Source of the DNA: G965197555 sp965197555
Lineage (GTDB): Bacteria > Chloroflexota > Dehalococcoidia > Lucifugimonadales > UBA3495
DNA length: 64,000 nucleotides
Direction of reading: 5' to 3'
Assembly (NCBI GenBank): GCA_965197555.1
Contig: OZ240213.1
Location: 1,674,001-1,738,000, forward strand
Position 1 is the stretch's first letter. Every line of letters begins with the position of its first letter. The position numbers and the translations under genes were made by a program. A model generated the notes under the pieces. The model saw nothing but the letters and a program-made list of their open reading frames with translations. It was not told the origin of the DNA and made no database searches. This document shows, piece after piece, positions 33,954 to 42,952 of the stretch.

Positions 33954-34910
33954 TTACGGCGCTGGGGCAAGCAACGAATCAACAAACTCGGAGGCATCAA
34001 AGGCTGCTAGATCCCCCAGCCCTTCGCCGGTGCCAATGAACAGAATGGGCATCTGCAATTCCCGTTTAATTGCCAGGACAATTCCCCCGCGGGCGGTCCC
34101 GTCCAGCTTGGCGAGAAATATCCCAGTGCAGTCCACCGCTTCCTTAAATGATTTGGCTTGGGCCAGGCCGTTTAGACCTGTGGTCGCATCCAACGTAAGA
34201 ATTACCTGGTGGGGTGCGCTTGGGTCCAAACGCTTGATTACCCGGTGGACCTTTCGCAACTCCTCCATCAGGTTCGACTTGGTGTGCAACCGCCCGGCGG
34301 TGTCCACGATCAAAACATCGGCGCGGCGAGCTCTGCTGGCTTGAAAGGCGTCGTAGGCTACTGCGCCCGGGTCCGACCCGGATTGGTGTGCTATAACTTC
34401 TACGCCAGCCCGCTCCCCTAGGATTTCCAGTTGCTCGCTTCCAGCGGCCCGGAAGGTGTCGGCCGCGCCCAATAACACCTTCTTGCCGGCGCTGTTGAAC
34501 TGGTGGGCCAGTTTAGCGATGCTGGTGGTCTTGCCGACGCCGTTGACGCCGACTACCAAGATCACGTAGGGGGAATGTTGATCGTCACCATCGAGCCAAA
34601 TCGCTGGTTCGCTCTCGGGGCCGAGCTCTTGTACCAGAGATTGCTTTAGCATGTCGAATACGGCGTCTGGGTCATCAAGCCGTAGTTCTTTAACGCCGGT
34701 CTTGAGCTCGTTTATGATCCTCTCAGAGGTGTCCACCCCTACGTCAGAGGAAATCAACGTTTCTTCCAACTCTTCCCATACGGAATCATCTAGGCCAGAG
34801 GAGCGCAGCACCGAGAGGATTCGGCCGAACCACCGGTTGCGGCTGGGCTCTACGGCGTCTCGGGTATGCTCCCGATTTTCCTCTCGGTTACGTTTAAATA
34901 GTCCAAGCAT
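33954..34910 (-). CDS. ftsY: signal recognition particle receptor FtsY
   Basis: 318 residues. SRP GTPase motifs include VGVNGVGKTTSIAKLA near residue 120, DTAGRLHTKSNLMEELRK near 210, and TKLDGTARGGIVLAI-like FLAKLDGTARGG near 271. The N-terminal acidic region is short (about 20 residues). It docks the SRP-ribosome complex to the membrane. It is 101 bp downstream of rnc. Confidence 0.96.
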   Translation of the reverse strand: MLGLFKRNREENREHTRDAVEPSRNRWFGRILSVLRSSGLDDSVWEELEETLISSDVGVDTSERIINELKTGVKELRLDDPDAVFDMLKQSLVQELGPESEPAIWLDGDDQHSPYVILVVGVNGVGKTTSIAKLAHQFNSAGKKVLLGAADTFRAAGSEQLEILGERAGVEVIAHQSGSDPGAVAYDAFQASRARRADVLIVDTAGRLHTKSNLMEELRKVHRVIKRLDPSAPHQVILTLDATTGLNGLAQAKSFKEAVDCTGIFLAKLDGTARGGIVLAIKRELQMPILFIGTGEGLGDLAAFDASEFVDSLLAPAP

Positions 34911-35011
34911 GATCAGTAAGGGTCTAGCGGAACGTAGACCAACCGGTTCTTGAAGATTGCGGTTGGAAAAGATGCCAATTGCGGCGGTCCGATGTCCGAG
35001 ACTCGCGGCAT

Positions 35012-35725
35012 CTAGCCGCCTGCGGTGGGTCCGGCTAGAGCGCCTAGCCGCGCCAGAGCGTTCTCGGCGGCAGTCTTCTCGGCCAACGCCTTGCTTCCTC
35101 CGCGGCCGGTCCCCACCACTTCGTTGTCAACCACCACCTCCACCGTGAATACTGGCCCGTGGTCCGGGCCTTCCGCAGAGATCAGCCGGTAATGGGGCGT
35201 GGTCCGGCCCGAAGCTTGGATATATTCTTGGAGGTGGGACTTGGGGTTTTCCGGAGGGGTACCTAGGCGAAAGAAGTTGTCAAGGTCTTGACCCATCGCC
35301 CTTTGAATGAAACACCGGGCGGTATCAAACCCGGCGTCCAAGTAAATCGCTGCTACCACCGCTTCGAAGGCCGCTGCCAGAATGGTGTCGCGTTGGCGGC
35401 CTCCGGAGGTCTCTTCCCCCTTGCCCAGCAAAAGGAAACTACTCAGGTCTAGCCGTTGAGCTACCTGGGCCAGGGTATCCTGGCATACGAGGGCGGCGCG
35501 GCTTTTGGTTAGCGCACCCTCGCTGAGCCCTGGCTGGCGACAATAAAGTTCCTGGGAAATTGCTAGTTCAAGAACTGCATCCCCCAGGAACTCTAGTCTT
35601 TCATAAGAGTCGGCGGGTGACCAGCCGTGCTCATTCACGAAGGATCGGTGGACCAGTGCTTGTTCCAGCAACTTAGGGTCCTTGAACTCCCAACCCAGCA
35701 CCGATTCCAATCCGTTGGCTGCCAA
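35012..35725 (-). CDS. rnc: ribonuclease III
   Basis: 237 residues from TTG 35725 (AGGGAG just upstream); a TTG at 35755 would overlap the previous gene and add 10. Catalytic box ERLEFLGDAVLELAISQELY near residue 40 and the EAVVAAIYLDAGFD segment, then a double-stranded RNA-binding domain (DPKSHLQEYIQ-like, PKSHLQEYIQASGRTTP; GGSKALAEKTAAENAL). It cuts dsRNA in rRNA processing. It starts 8 nt after the selenoprotein stop. Confidence 0.95.
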   Translation of the reverse strand: MAANGLESVLGWEFKDPKLLEQALVHRSFVNEHGWSPADSYERLEFLGDAVLELAISQELYCRQPGLSEGALTKSRAALVCQDTLAQVAQRLDLSSFLLLGKGEETSGGRQRDTILAAAFEAVVAAIYLDAGFDTARCFIQRAMGQDLDNFFRLGTPPENPKSHLQEYIQASGRTTPHYRLISAEGPDHGPVFTVEVVVDNEVVGTGRGGSKALAEKTAAENALARLGALAGPTAGG

Positions 35726-35733
35726 TGGACTCC

Positions 35734-36366
35734 CTAAATGACTCCGTGGGGCCAAGGCGGTTGGGGACGCTTCATCTCCCCTACGTGCTCGAACTCGCTC
35801 ATGGTCTTGACCAAATTGTCGTAGATCTCTCCGGCTTGTTCGTCCGGAGGGATAAACATCTTCAAGAATACCGACTTCCCTTCGCCGAACACGAAGGTAG
35901 GAACGCCGAAGGCCCCGTACTCTTCGACCGCTTTGGTGTGGCTTTCCCCCAAAAGCCGAAGCAGATCGGGGTCGTTCTGGTCTTCCCGGAACCGTGCCAT
36001 GTCAAGTCCGGCCTTGACAGCCGCATCTTCCATGACTGCCGAGTCGTTCAGGTCTTTCTTGTCCTCGTGCCGGGCCTTAAGCAGGCTGATAAAGAAGGAA
36101 TCAAAGGCTTCCTTGCCCTGGCGCTTGGCGGCCAATCCACAACGGTGGGCCAGCAGCGTTGGGTCAGTTCCGTCGATGGCTTCGGGTTGTTCCCAGTACT
36201 TATAGTCGGGGCCCTTGTCGCTGTTCACCTGGGCTAAGGAGAAAGGTTGCCAGTCCACGTCGATAGACTTTCCGGTTGTTGCCTCGACCTTTGCCAGCCA
36301 CACGGCGGCATTGTAAACAAATGGTCAACGAAAGTCGTAATACGACGTCAAGTCGGGATCGGGCAT
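35734..36366 (-). CDS. DsbA/FrnE-like selenoprotein (in-frame TGA = Sec14)
   Basis: From ATG 36366 (GGAGG at 36378-36374, 7 nt spacing) the frame reads MPDPDLTSYYDFR, TGA (36327-36325), then PFVYNAAVWLAKVEA and on to the TAG at 35734. In DsbA/FrnE/HCCA-isomerase proteins this place is the YYDFxCPxCY active site, so the TGA replaces the nucleophile Cys. The second site is Val (U-P-F-V), a single-selenol type. GVPTFVFG near residue 170 is the cis-Pro loop of the thioredoxin fold. 210 residues. The call starting at 36303 would drop the active site. Upstream of rnc, 8 nt gap. Confidence 0.9.
36292..36327 (-). promoter_or_regulatory. predicted bacterial SECIS hairpin of the DsbA/FrnE-like gene
   Basis: On the minus strand TGCC (36310-36307) pairs with GGCA (36295-36292), then GCC (36306-36304) with GGC (36299-36297), leaving T 36296 as a bulge, around the loop GTGT (36303-36300). 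The loop G is 22 nt after the TGA. A bulged U in the stem is also a feature of the E. coli fdhF element. Drawn by hand. Confidence 0.7.
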
Positions 36367-36481
36367 TTTGTTACCTCCTGCCGGTATATGTCTCGATTGT
36401 AGCCACAGGCAGCCCCATTGTCAAAGCACTGGGCCGTGCCAATCAGCTGGGTCTCACACTCCGATATTTCCCGGGGCGCTG

Positions 36482-37810
36482 TTGACCCTATGCTATAATA
36501 TTACCTCTAGGAGGCCGTCCACGCCCCGTCTCCTGAACATCGACGCCACTATTTCCGCTATTGAAGCTGGAATAGACAGCAAATCACTGTCTATTCTGCA
36601 CGAGTTTCGCCATTTGGCCCTTGGCGAATCGGTCCCGATTTATATTGTGGGAGGCCCTGTCCGTGACGCTCTATTGGGGACCTCTCCCAGGGACCTGGAC
36701 TTCGTGGTTGTTGGCGACGCCTTGGGGGTAGCCCATAGGATAGCCAGAAAGCTAGAAGGGCGAGTGGTGGTCCACCCTAAATTCGGGACCGCAACCATCG
36801 AGTTCGCCTCCAGCAGAGTGGACGTGGTCACCGCCCGTCAGGAGGTCTACCCTCGACCCGGAGCCCTACCCGAGGTAACGCCGGGGACCATCTTCGATGA
36901 CCTGGCCCGCCGCGATTTCTCCATCAATGCTCTGGCGCTGCCTCTTCACGATCAAGAGCCCAGTGTCTTGGACTCCCAGCATGGCATTGAAGACATTGAA
37001 AAGGGCCTCATCCGTATTCTGCACCATGATAGCTTCGTGGATGATCCTACCAGAGCGTTTCGGGCCGTCAGATACGAACAGCGGCTGGACTTCGCGATCG
37101 AAGATGTCACCCTTAGCTGTCTCCATCATGCGGTCCAGGGTGGTTGCATTGCCAGCGTTAGCGGACACCGGTTGCGCCGCGAGTTGGAGCTGATCCTTTA
37201 CGAGGACCAGCCCTGGCGGAGCTTGAGCCGGCTTTGGGAGTTGGGCATCCTAAAAGCGGTTCATCCCTCACTGGCAAATTTCGGGATTCCTAAGGCACTC
37301 GCTACTTTGGCGGCCCCAAAGGAGACTGCGTTCGACGTTGGTCCTCTTCAATATATTGGTGCTTTAGCTTACGGTCTCACCGAGATGGAAGGCGAGGCAG
37401 TTGCCATGCGCCTAAACATGCCTATTCCCTGGACCCGGGTGGTCCGCGACACAATTAGCTTGCGGCAGCTAGAAGCCACTTTGGCGGACCCGCAGATAGC
37501 TCCATCTGAGGTGTATCGACTCCTAGAACCAATGTCGCTGGCCGCAGTGATGGCGCTCTCACGGATTGCACGTTCCGCCACTGCCGCCCAACGGGTGAGC
37601 GAATATTACCGTGACTTGAGGCATGTATCCGTTGCCCTAAATGGACGCGATTTATTGGACATGGGGGTACCGGATGGCCCAATGATCGGCGCAGTACTTC
37701 AGGAGCTAAAGGACGGGAGATTGGACGGCCGGATTGTGTCGATGGAGGATGAGCGGCGTTGGGTCAGGGAACGGACCAGTGCAATTGGAGGCGATGCCGG
37801 CCATGAGTGA
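36482..37810 (+). CDS. tRNA nucleotidyltransferase / poly(A) polymerase family protein
   Basis: The head domain has VGGPVRDALLG near the start and RDLDFVVVGD, then RRDFSINALAL and the DDPTRAFRAVRYEQRL motif, matching class II nucleotidyltransferases that add CCA to tRNA or poly(A) tails. The frame opens to 36368, but the promoter and GGAGG lie at 36491-36514, and the frame has no ATG, GTG or TTG between 36514 and 36613, so the true start is unsettled; TTG 36482 is used as a place-holder. Candidates are ACG 36521, CTG 36533 or ATT 36551. It ends at TGA 37808-37810, overlapped by the next gene. Confidence 0.85.
   Translation: MTLCYNITSRRPSTPRLLNIDATISAIEAGIDSKSLSILHEFRHLALGESVPIYIVGGPVRDALLGTSPRDLDFVVVGDALGVAHRIARKLEGRVVVHPKFGTATIEFASSRVDVVTARQEVYPRPGALPEVTPGTIFDDLARRDFSINALALPLHDQEPSVLDSQHGIEDIEKGLIRILHHDSFVDDPTRAFRAVRYEQRLDFAIEDVTLSCLHHAVQGGCIASVSGHRLRRELELILYEDQPWRSLSRLWELGILKAVHPSLANFGIPKALATLAAPKETAFDVGPLQYIGALAYGLTEMEGEAVAMRLNMPIPWTRVVRDTISLRQLEATLADPQIAPSEVYRLLEPMSLAAVMALSRIARSATAAQRVSEYYRDLRHVSVALNGRDLLDMGVPDGPMIGAVLQELKDGRLDGRIVSMEDERRWVRERTSAIGGDAGHE
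36491..36499 (+). promoter_or_regulatory. extended -10 promoter before the CCA-adding enzyme gene
   Basis: TGCTATAAT is an exact extended -10 (TGn-TATAAT). It gives a transcription start near 36506 and leaves GGAGG at 36510-36514 as the likely ribosome site, pointing to the nucleotidyltransferase gene. Confidence 0.6.
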
Positions 37811-38015
37811 GGAGCTTGAGCAGGAAGTCTGTGTCATTTGCGGAGAGGACCTCGACGGGGTGCACCAGACCTCTTGCCAGATGTGTGGCGGGAAGTTCCA
37901 CCAACCTTGGAGCAGGGATAGCGAGGTGCCTCAATGCGGTCGGATCGGCAGCCACGAAGAAGCCTTGGCCATCGTGTACTTGTGCGACGACTGCTACTTC
38001 GGACGCAGGCCGTGA
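37803..38015 (+). CDS. small Cys-rich putative zinc protein
   Basis: 70 residues from ATG 37803 (GGAGG 11 nt upstream; an ATG at 37794 is also in frame). It has CVICGEDL, CQMCGGKFH and LCDDCYF, together an arrangement like a RING or treble-clef zinc domain. It overlaps the end of the nucleotidyltransferase by 8 bp, so it is probably co-translated. No named family. After it, 38016-38254 shows no gene. Confidence 0.6.
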   Translation: MSEELEQEVCVICGEDLDGVHQTSCQMCGGKFHQPWSRDSEVPQCGRIGSHEEALAIVYLCDDCYFGRRP

Positions 38016-38254
38016 AGGCTATTTGCTAGGTCTGTTACCGCTCATGACTCTAAGACAGCAGCGACGCCTCCCTGCCTCATCAGTCGTTCCCACGGACGCG
38101 GAATTCCACGTCAGTTGATCTCCTCATGCAAGCCCATCTATCTGGGATTACCCTTTCGCTCTCATCCTCGGTGGGTTGATGTGAATAGGCCCGCTGTGCT
38201 AATTCCGAATGCGTAGAAGCGGCTTCCCGAAGCCTCGTTGCCCGGCAGGGGGCC

Positions 38255-39097
38255 TCACCGTCCCAACCGCCTCCCGTGGAACAGGTACTGCTGGGCGTAG
38301 CCGCCGTAGCGGCCGAAATAGCTTTGGGCCCACTCCAGCAACACCCGGTCGGGGGGTGTCTTTTGGCCGGGGAAGTACCACTCTCCCAAGGCCCGCCGCA
38401 CCCACACATCTATGGGAAAGGCTTCCAGCTTCTCTAAAGAGAACACAGCGATGCAATCGGCGATTTTGGGACCGATGCCGGGGCACTCCATGAGCCGCAA
38501 TTTGGTCTCTTGGTATGGAAGGTGGACCAGCGCCTCCAAGTCCAATTCTTCCTCCGCTACCGCCCGCGCTGCTTGTGCCACGTAGGGGGCTCGGAATCCA
38601 AGCCCCAAGCCTCGGAGGTCGGCCTCGCTGGCTTTTGCCAATTGCTCTGGCGTCGGGAAGGCGTGACGCACCTCTCCGTCCATTTCGATAGGGTTTCCGA
38701 AACAATTGGCCAGCTTCTCCATTCCCTGATGGATCCGCGGGATATTTGAATTGGCCGAGCAAATGAACGAGATCAAGCATTCCCAGGGCTCCAGCCTGAG
38801 TAGCCGCAGGCCAGGGTATTGGCCAATCATCTCCGAGACCCGCTCGTCGCGGCTGATATCTTTGTATATGGCCAGGATATTGTCGTCAAGCCGGAAGTAG
38901 CTCTGCAGCAAAGGGACCACCGACGCCTCGGGCCAGGGCTCACAGTTGAACTCCACCGCCTCAGCCGCTTGGCCTATCTTGATGAAGTGGCCCCGGATCA
39001 CTCCGGAATAGCAATCTCCGTCGCGGCGCCATCGGTGGGCTTGACCGCTTTCCAGGCTGGCGGCCAAATCAAACGGCTGTTCTATCCTTAGCTTCAC
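38255..39097 (-). CDS. 8-oxoguanine DNA glycosylase (OGG1-like)
   Basis: 280 residues from GTG 39097 (GGGGAGAG just upstream; a longer frame to 39133 overlaps the previous gene). The HhH-GPD region reads MECPGIGPKIADCIAVFSLEKLEAFPIDVWVRRAL, with catalytic Lys (GIGPK) and Asp (PIDVW). The SANSNIPRIHQGMEKL segment is OGG1-like. It removes 8-oxoG from DNA. It overlaps the DnaQ-DinG gene by 29 bp, which fits an oxidative-damage repair pair. Confidence 0.9.
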   Translation of the reverse strand: MKLRIEQPFDLAASLESGQAHRWRRDGDCYSGVIRGHFIKIGQAAEAVEFNCEPWPEASVVPLLQSYFRLDDNILAIYKDISRDERVSEMIGQYPGLRLLRLEPWECLISFICSANSNIPRIHQGMEKLANCFGNPIEMDGEVRHAFPTPEQLAKASEADLRGLGLGFRAPYVAQAARAVAEEELDLEALVHLPYQETKLRLMECPGIGPKIADCIAVFSLEKLEAFPIDVWVRRALGEWYFPGQKTPPDRVLLEWAQSYFGRYGGYAQQYLFHGRRLGR

Positions 39098-41927
39098 GTC
39101 TCTCCCCAACCCAGTCTGCAGCCAATGTTCCAACGGTGGACACCGTGCTCGGTTTTAGTGTGCACGGCGGTATGGACCGAAGGAACGAATGTCCGTAGGA
39201 CCGCCCCGTTATTCGGCGGTCCAGCACGACAATAGCGCCTCGGTCTCCCTTACCACGAATCAATCGACCGATACCCTGGCGAAACCTTAGTACCGCCTGG
39301 GGAATGGAGTACTCCTTGAAGGGGTCCTGGTACTGCTCCGAGCGAGACCTGACGATAGGGTCGGTGGGAACCTGGAACGGTAGGCGGGCCAGCACGACGG
39401 CCTTCAGGATTCCACCGGGAAGGTCCACCCCCTCCCAGAAACTACTGGTGCCCAATAGAAGACTACGAGGTTCCTCGCTAAACCGAGCGGTCAGTTGCTG
39501 AGGGGACCCGTCTGTCCCCTGGGCCAACACCTGTATCCCTTGGCTAGTGAGGCGTGGACGGACTTGATTGCTGACGGCCCTGAGCGAGGAATAGGATGTG
39601 AACAAGGCCATGGTCCGTCCGTCCAAGGCTTTGGCCAGATCAGCCAGGGTCCGGGACAGCGCCTCGATGTAACCGTCCGCCGTGGGAAGGGGCATGTCCT
39701 CGGGAATGAGTAGCAATGCTGCTTTCTGATAGTCGAACGGCGAGCCAACAACCATCTCCGCGGACTCAGCCGGCACTCCTGTTCGGTCCTTGAAGTACCC
39801 GAAGTCACCCTCGGTACTGAGAGTGGCGCTGGTCATGATTACTGATTCTTTTCGGGCAAACAACTGTTGGGCCAGAGTTGCGCCAATCTCCAGGGGAGCA
39901 GAGTGGAACGTGACTTCCCCTCTCCCGTGGTTCTGGTCAATCCAATGAATCTTGCTGTCATCACCGGCGTTGATAATGGAGCCCATCTGTTCCCGAAGCT
40001 GCTCCAGGTTGGCTTGTGCCGTCGCTGCTTCCGTGGCCATGGTAGCTTGGTCGTTGGCGCTGGGGACCGGTGTACTTTCCAGGAATCTTTGTAGCCGGGA
40101 AAGGGCGTCAATAGCCTGCTGCAGCCGGCTGTCCAGGTTCTCCCAGTTAATCCCAAGGTCTGCCCAGGCTTGTTGGCCGGGACCCTTGAATGCGGAAGGT
40201 CTCAATAAGAGCTGCATTTGGTCGTCAGATGGATCACTGCGGTGGACATTGAGCAGACGCTCGGCCACGCCCCACAGCCGTGCCCGGTGCTCCCTTAACA
40301 ACGGCGGGCACATTTCCACGTCGGCCAAGACCTTTTCAGCCTCCAGGGATATTGGTGAAGCAAGACCACCAGCTCGTAGCGCGATCCTGAGCTCATTGGT
40401 GAGCCGGCCCTGCTGTTCCAACGTGTCGTCCAACCGGTCTGCCGGCACCTGGAACTCCCACTGACGGGTCGCTTCGTCCTCCAAGTGGTGGGCTTCGTCA
40501 ATAATCAGGTGCTGATAATCGGGGATTAGGTTGTTGCCATGGACCAAGTCTGAGAGCAGTAGCGCGTGGTTCACAATAATGATGTGGGCTTGCTCCGCCC
40601 GCTCCCTGGCGCTACGTAGGAAACAAGGCCCGGCGTCCCGGAGCCCCGGGCACCACGCTTGGTCCCCGGCCGAAATACGGCTCCAGGTAAATCCGTCCCT
40701 GCCAGCCAAATTGATCTCGCCTCGATCTCCCGACACGGTGTCTTGAAGCCATACCGCGGTCTTGGACAGCAATCTGGCATCGTCCAGCGTGGGGTTATCG
40801 CTTCGGGCTAGGTACCCCAGCCGGCGTAGGCAAAGGTAGTTGCTGCGTCCCTTGAGGACCGCTACCTTGAGCAGGTCCTTTTCCAGGAGGCCCGCCTTCT
40901 CCAGCACTCCGACCACGGCCGGAATGTCTTTTTGCAACAGCTGCTCCTGCAGGTTGATGGTGTTGGTGGATATAACCACCCGCTGGCCCTGCGAGACTGA
41001 AAAAAGCACCGCGGGCAGCAAATAAGACATCGACTTGCCCACCCCGGTGCCGCCTTCTATGGTCAGGTGTTGACCGTGGTACATAGCGGAGGACACTGCC
41101 TCCAACATCGTTTCCTGCTCTTGCCGGTATTCGAAACCCGGCAAAGATGCGGCGAAAGGACCTTCCGGGCCCAGCAGTTTGACTATCCTGGCCTCATCCA
41201 GGGGCTCGAGTTTGTTGTTGGTCCTCCTTCTCTCCGGGCGGGCCAACCTGGTCTTGAGATGGTCCATGTCGAGGCCGGTGAGTCCAACTGAAGAGGGCGC
41301 CCATGTGTGGGCACCATTTCCCAGAGGGCTAAGCAACTGCCCTATCGGCCACCGGCTGCGTGTGGACAGGTGGACGATGTAGTCGAGAAGGCCCGGGTCC
41401 AAGGTTTGTGCCATCCGCAAGAGATGGAGGAAGACGCCTTGAGTCGCCCTAGCGTCGGCCAGTGCCCGGTGGGCGTCTTCGTGGTTGACTCCAAAGTGGC
41501 GGGCCAGGTAAGCGAGGGAGTAATGAGGAGCCCGGGGCATCAACACGGTAGCCAGGTCCCAAGTATCGTGGGAAGTGTTGTTGAGGGTCAGCCCCTGGGA
41601 TGCGAGGAATCCAACGTCGAAAGCGATGTTTTGGCCGACAATGTCATCAGGCCCAATAAAATCTGCCAAGGAATCGGCAATGTTGTTGAAGAAGGGCGCC
41701 TTGCGGACTTGGTCCGGACGGATGTGGGTAAGGCGTTGAATGAACTCCGGGATAGCCCGTCCGGGGTTCACAAAAGTCTGAAAGGTGTCTATGGTGCTGT
41801 CGCCCTGAAATTTGACCGCTCCCACCTCCAGGATGGTGTCACGGGAGGAATCTAGTCCAGTGGTCTCCAGGTCAACAGCAACGAAGACCCGCTCGAAGGG
41901 TGAAATTTGCGAGGTTGACAGAACCAT
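39069..41927 (-). CDS. DnaQ-family exonuclease fused to DinG-like helicase
   Basis: 952 residues. N-terminal DEDDh exonuclease: VDLETTGLD near residue 18, a central NIAFDVGFL, and HRALADARAT. DinG helicase part: Walker A GGTGVGKSMSYLLPA near residue 294, DEAHHLEDEATRQWE near 475, a TLSTEGDFGYF-type motif near 690, and the final QGIGRLIRGKGDRGA. Three Cys (YLCLRR, WCPGL, PCFLR) occupy the FeS-cluster position; a fourth is not evident. Same build as Bacillus DinG (exonuclease active, helicase disputed). Confidence 0.92.
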   Translation of the reverse strand: MVLSTSQISPFERVFVAVDLETTGLDSSRDTILEVGAVKFQGDSTIDTFQTFVNPGRAIPEFIQRLTHIRPDQVRKAPFFNNIADSLADFIGPDDIVGQNIAFDVGFLASQGLTLNNTSHDTWDLATVLMPRAPHYSLAYLARHFGVNHEDAHRALADARATQGVFLHLLRMAQTLDPGLLDYIVHLSTRSRWPIGQLLSPLGNGAHTWAPSSVGLTGLDMDHLKTRLARPERRRTNNKLEPLDEARIVKLLGPEGPFAASLPGFEYRQEQETMLEAVSSAMYHGQHLTIEGGTGVGKSMSYLLPAVLFSVSQGQRVVISTNTINLQEQLLQKDIPAVVGVLEKAGLLEKDLLKVAVLKGRSNYLCLRRLGYLARSDNPTLDDARLLSKTAVWLQDTVSGDRGEINLAGRDGFTWSRISAGDQAWCPGLRDAGPCFLRSARERAEQAHIIIVNHALLLSDLVHGNNLIPDYQHLIIDEAHHLEDEATRQWEFQVPADRLDDTLEQQGRLTNELRIALRAGGLASPISLEAEKVLADVEMCPPLLREHRARLWGVAERLLNVHRSDPSDDQMQLLLRPSAFKGPGQQAWADLGINWENLDSRLQQAIDALSRLQRFLESTPVPSANDQATMATEAATAQANLEQLREQMGSIINAGDDSKIHWIDQNHGRGEVTFHSAPLEIGATLAQQLFARKESVIMTSATLSTEGDFGYFKDRTGVPAESAEMVVGSPFDYQKAALLLIPEDMPLPTADGYIEALSRTLADLAKALDGRTMALFTSYSSLRAVSNQVRPRLTSQGIQVLAQGTDGSPQQLTARFSEEPRSLLLGTSSFWEGVDLPGGILKAVVLARLPFQVPTDPIVRSRSEQYQDPFKEYSIPQAVLRFRQGIGRLIRGKGDRGAIVVLDRRITGRSYGHSFLRSIPPCTLKPSTVSTVGTLAADWVGERREAKDRTAV

Positions 41928-42023
41928 TTCAGCTTGGTCCTTCCTGGATTCTATTGGTCCGAGACGCCCTGTTTTTGCTTGGTGTCCCGGTGTCCATCAC
42001 CCCCGCTCTGAGAGTGCGGTCGT

Positions 42024-42734
42024 TTAGCTCCCAGTTGGTGGAGGGGTGTAGGGAACTAACCGGCCGTCTCTGAGGCCGGTGGCCGGGTAAAATTTGCCTG
42101 AGTGGAGGGCTTTCAGGAATTCTTCTTCAGTGGTGATCTCGTCGCGGAAGGCAGTGACGAACCGGGCAAGTCCGTGGGACGAGTGAGCGTCGCTCCCTCC
42201 GGTGACCGGCATGCCCTTGGACACCGCTACTTCCATGGCAAAGGCGTTCTCAGCATCACTTGTCCCACCATTGGCCACTTCGACGGCGTGGGCCAGGGTA
42301 AACACGGGATGTTGCAGAGCGTCCTTGGGTCTTCGGGGGAGCGGGTCCGGAACTGATTGATAAGTCAGCACAGCCGACCGTCCCATTCGGCTGAATACGT
42401 TCCGGAAAGGGTGCGCAGTGATGACGAACCCTCCAACCCGGTCCGCAGCCCTCCGCAGGGCCGCCGCTTGGTTAAAGCCAGGTTGGTACCTATCGATCCC
42501 AAAGGCCAACATGTGGCCAAAGTCAGTCTCAACTTCCATGGCCCGCACCAGCACCACACTGTGGCGGCTGGCAAATTGCTCAAATTCGTGCCGGTCCCAG
42601 GGCCCGCTGTGCTCCGTAATGCACAGTCCTCTTAGACCTAGCCTGTCCGCCTCTAGAATGAGCTCTTCAGGGTTCAGACTGCTGTCACTGCTACCCTTGG
42701 TGGTGTGGATATGAAGGTCAAATAAACGTGCCAT
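42024..42734 (-). CDS. PHP-domain phosphoesterase
   Basis: 236 residues with the PHP metal motifs DLHIHT (residues 6-11), ITEHSG, AHPFR and GGSDAHS. These give a tri-metal phosphoesterase site as in PHP hydrolases. The nucleotide or phosphate substrate is unknown. The gap to the thioesterase, 42735-42952, shows no gene. Confidence 0.85.
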   Translation of the reverse strand: MARLFDLHIHTTKGSSDSSLNPEELILEADRLGLRGLCITEHSGPWDRHEFEQFASRHSVVLVRAMEVETDFGHMLAFGIDRYQPGFNQAAALRRAADRVGGFVITAHPFRNVFSRMGRSAVLTYQSVPDPLPRRPKDALQHPVFTLAHAVEVANGGTSDAENAFAMEVAVSKGMPVTGGSDAHSSHGLARFVTAFRDEITTEEEFLKALHSGKFYPATGLRDGRLVPYTPPPTGS

Positions 42735-42952
42735 ATAGTCACAAGGTGCAATGTGATGGTAATGGAGTAGCCAGAGGAAACCACCGCCGCCCTGCCCGTG
42801 AAGACCTGCCAGTTAGTCTATAGGGACTCCCGAATGCCGTCAATGGCGGAGTGTCCTCCGGGCCGGCCGATAGCCACAAAGACGCGGAGGCTCAGCCAAA
42901 CCAACGCGGCCCGTGTTATTGGGTGGCTCTTATCGAATGTTCCGAATCGCGG

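Noticed and set aside
13206..36366. Possible reassignment of TGA to Trp or Gly across the genome
   Set aside because: TGA ends mutS, nuoD, nuoL, UPF0104 and the nucleotidyltransferase here, with normal protein ends, so TGA is a stop in general.
13206..36366. The three TGA codons as plain nonsense mutations or sequencing errors
   Set aside because: Each falls on a redox site residue, each is followed by a SECIS-like hairpin, and flanking frames are intact. Errors would not cluster that way, though read mapping is still the direct test.
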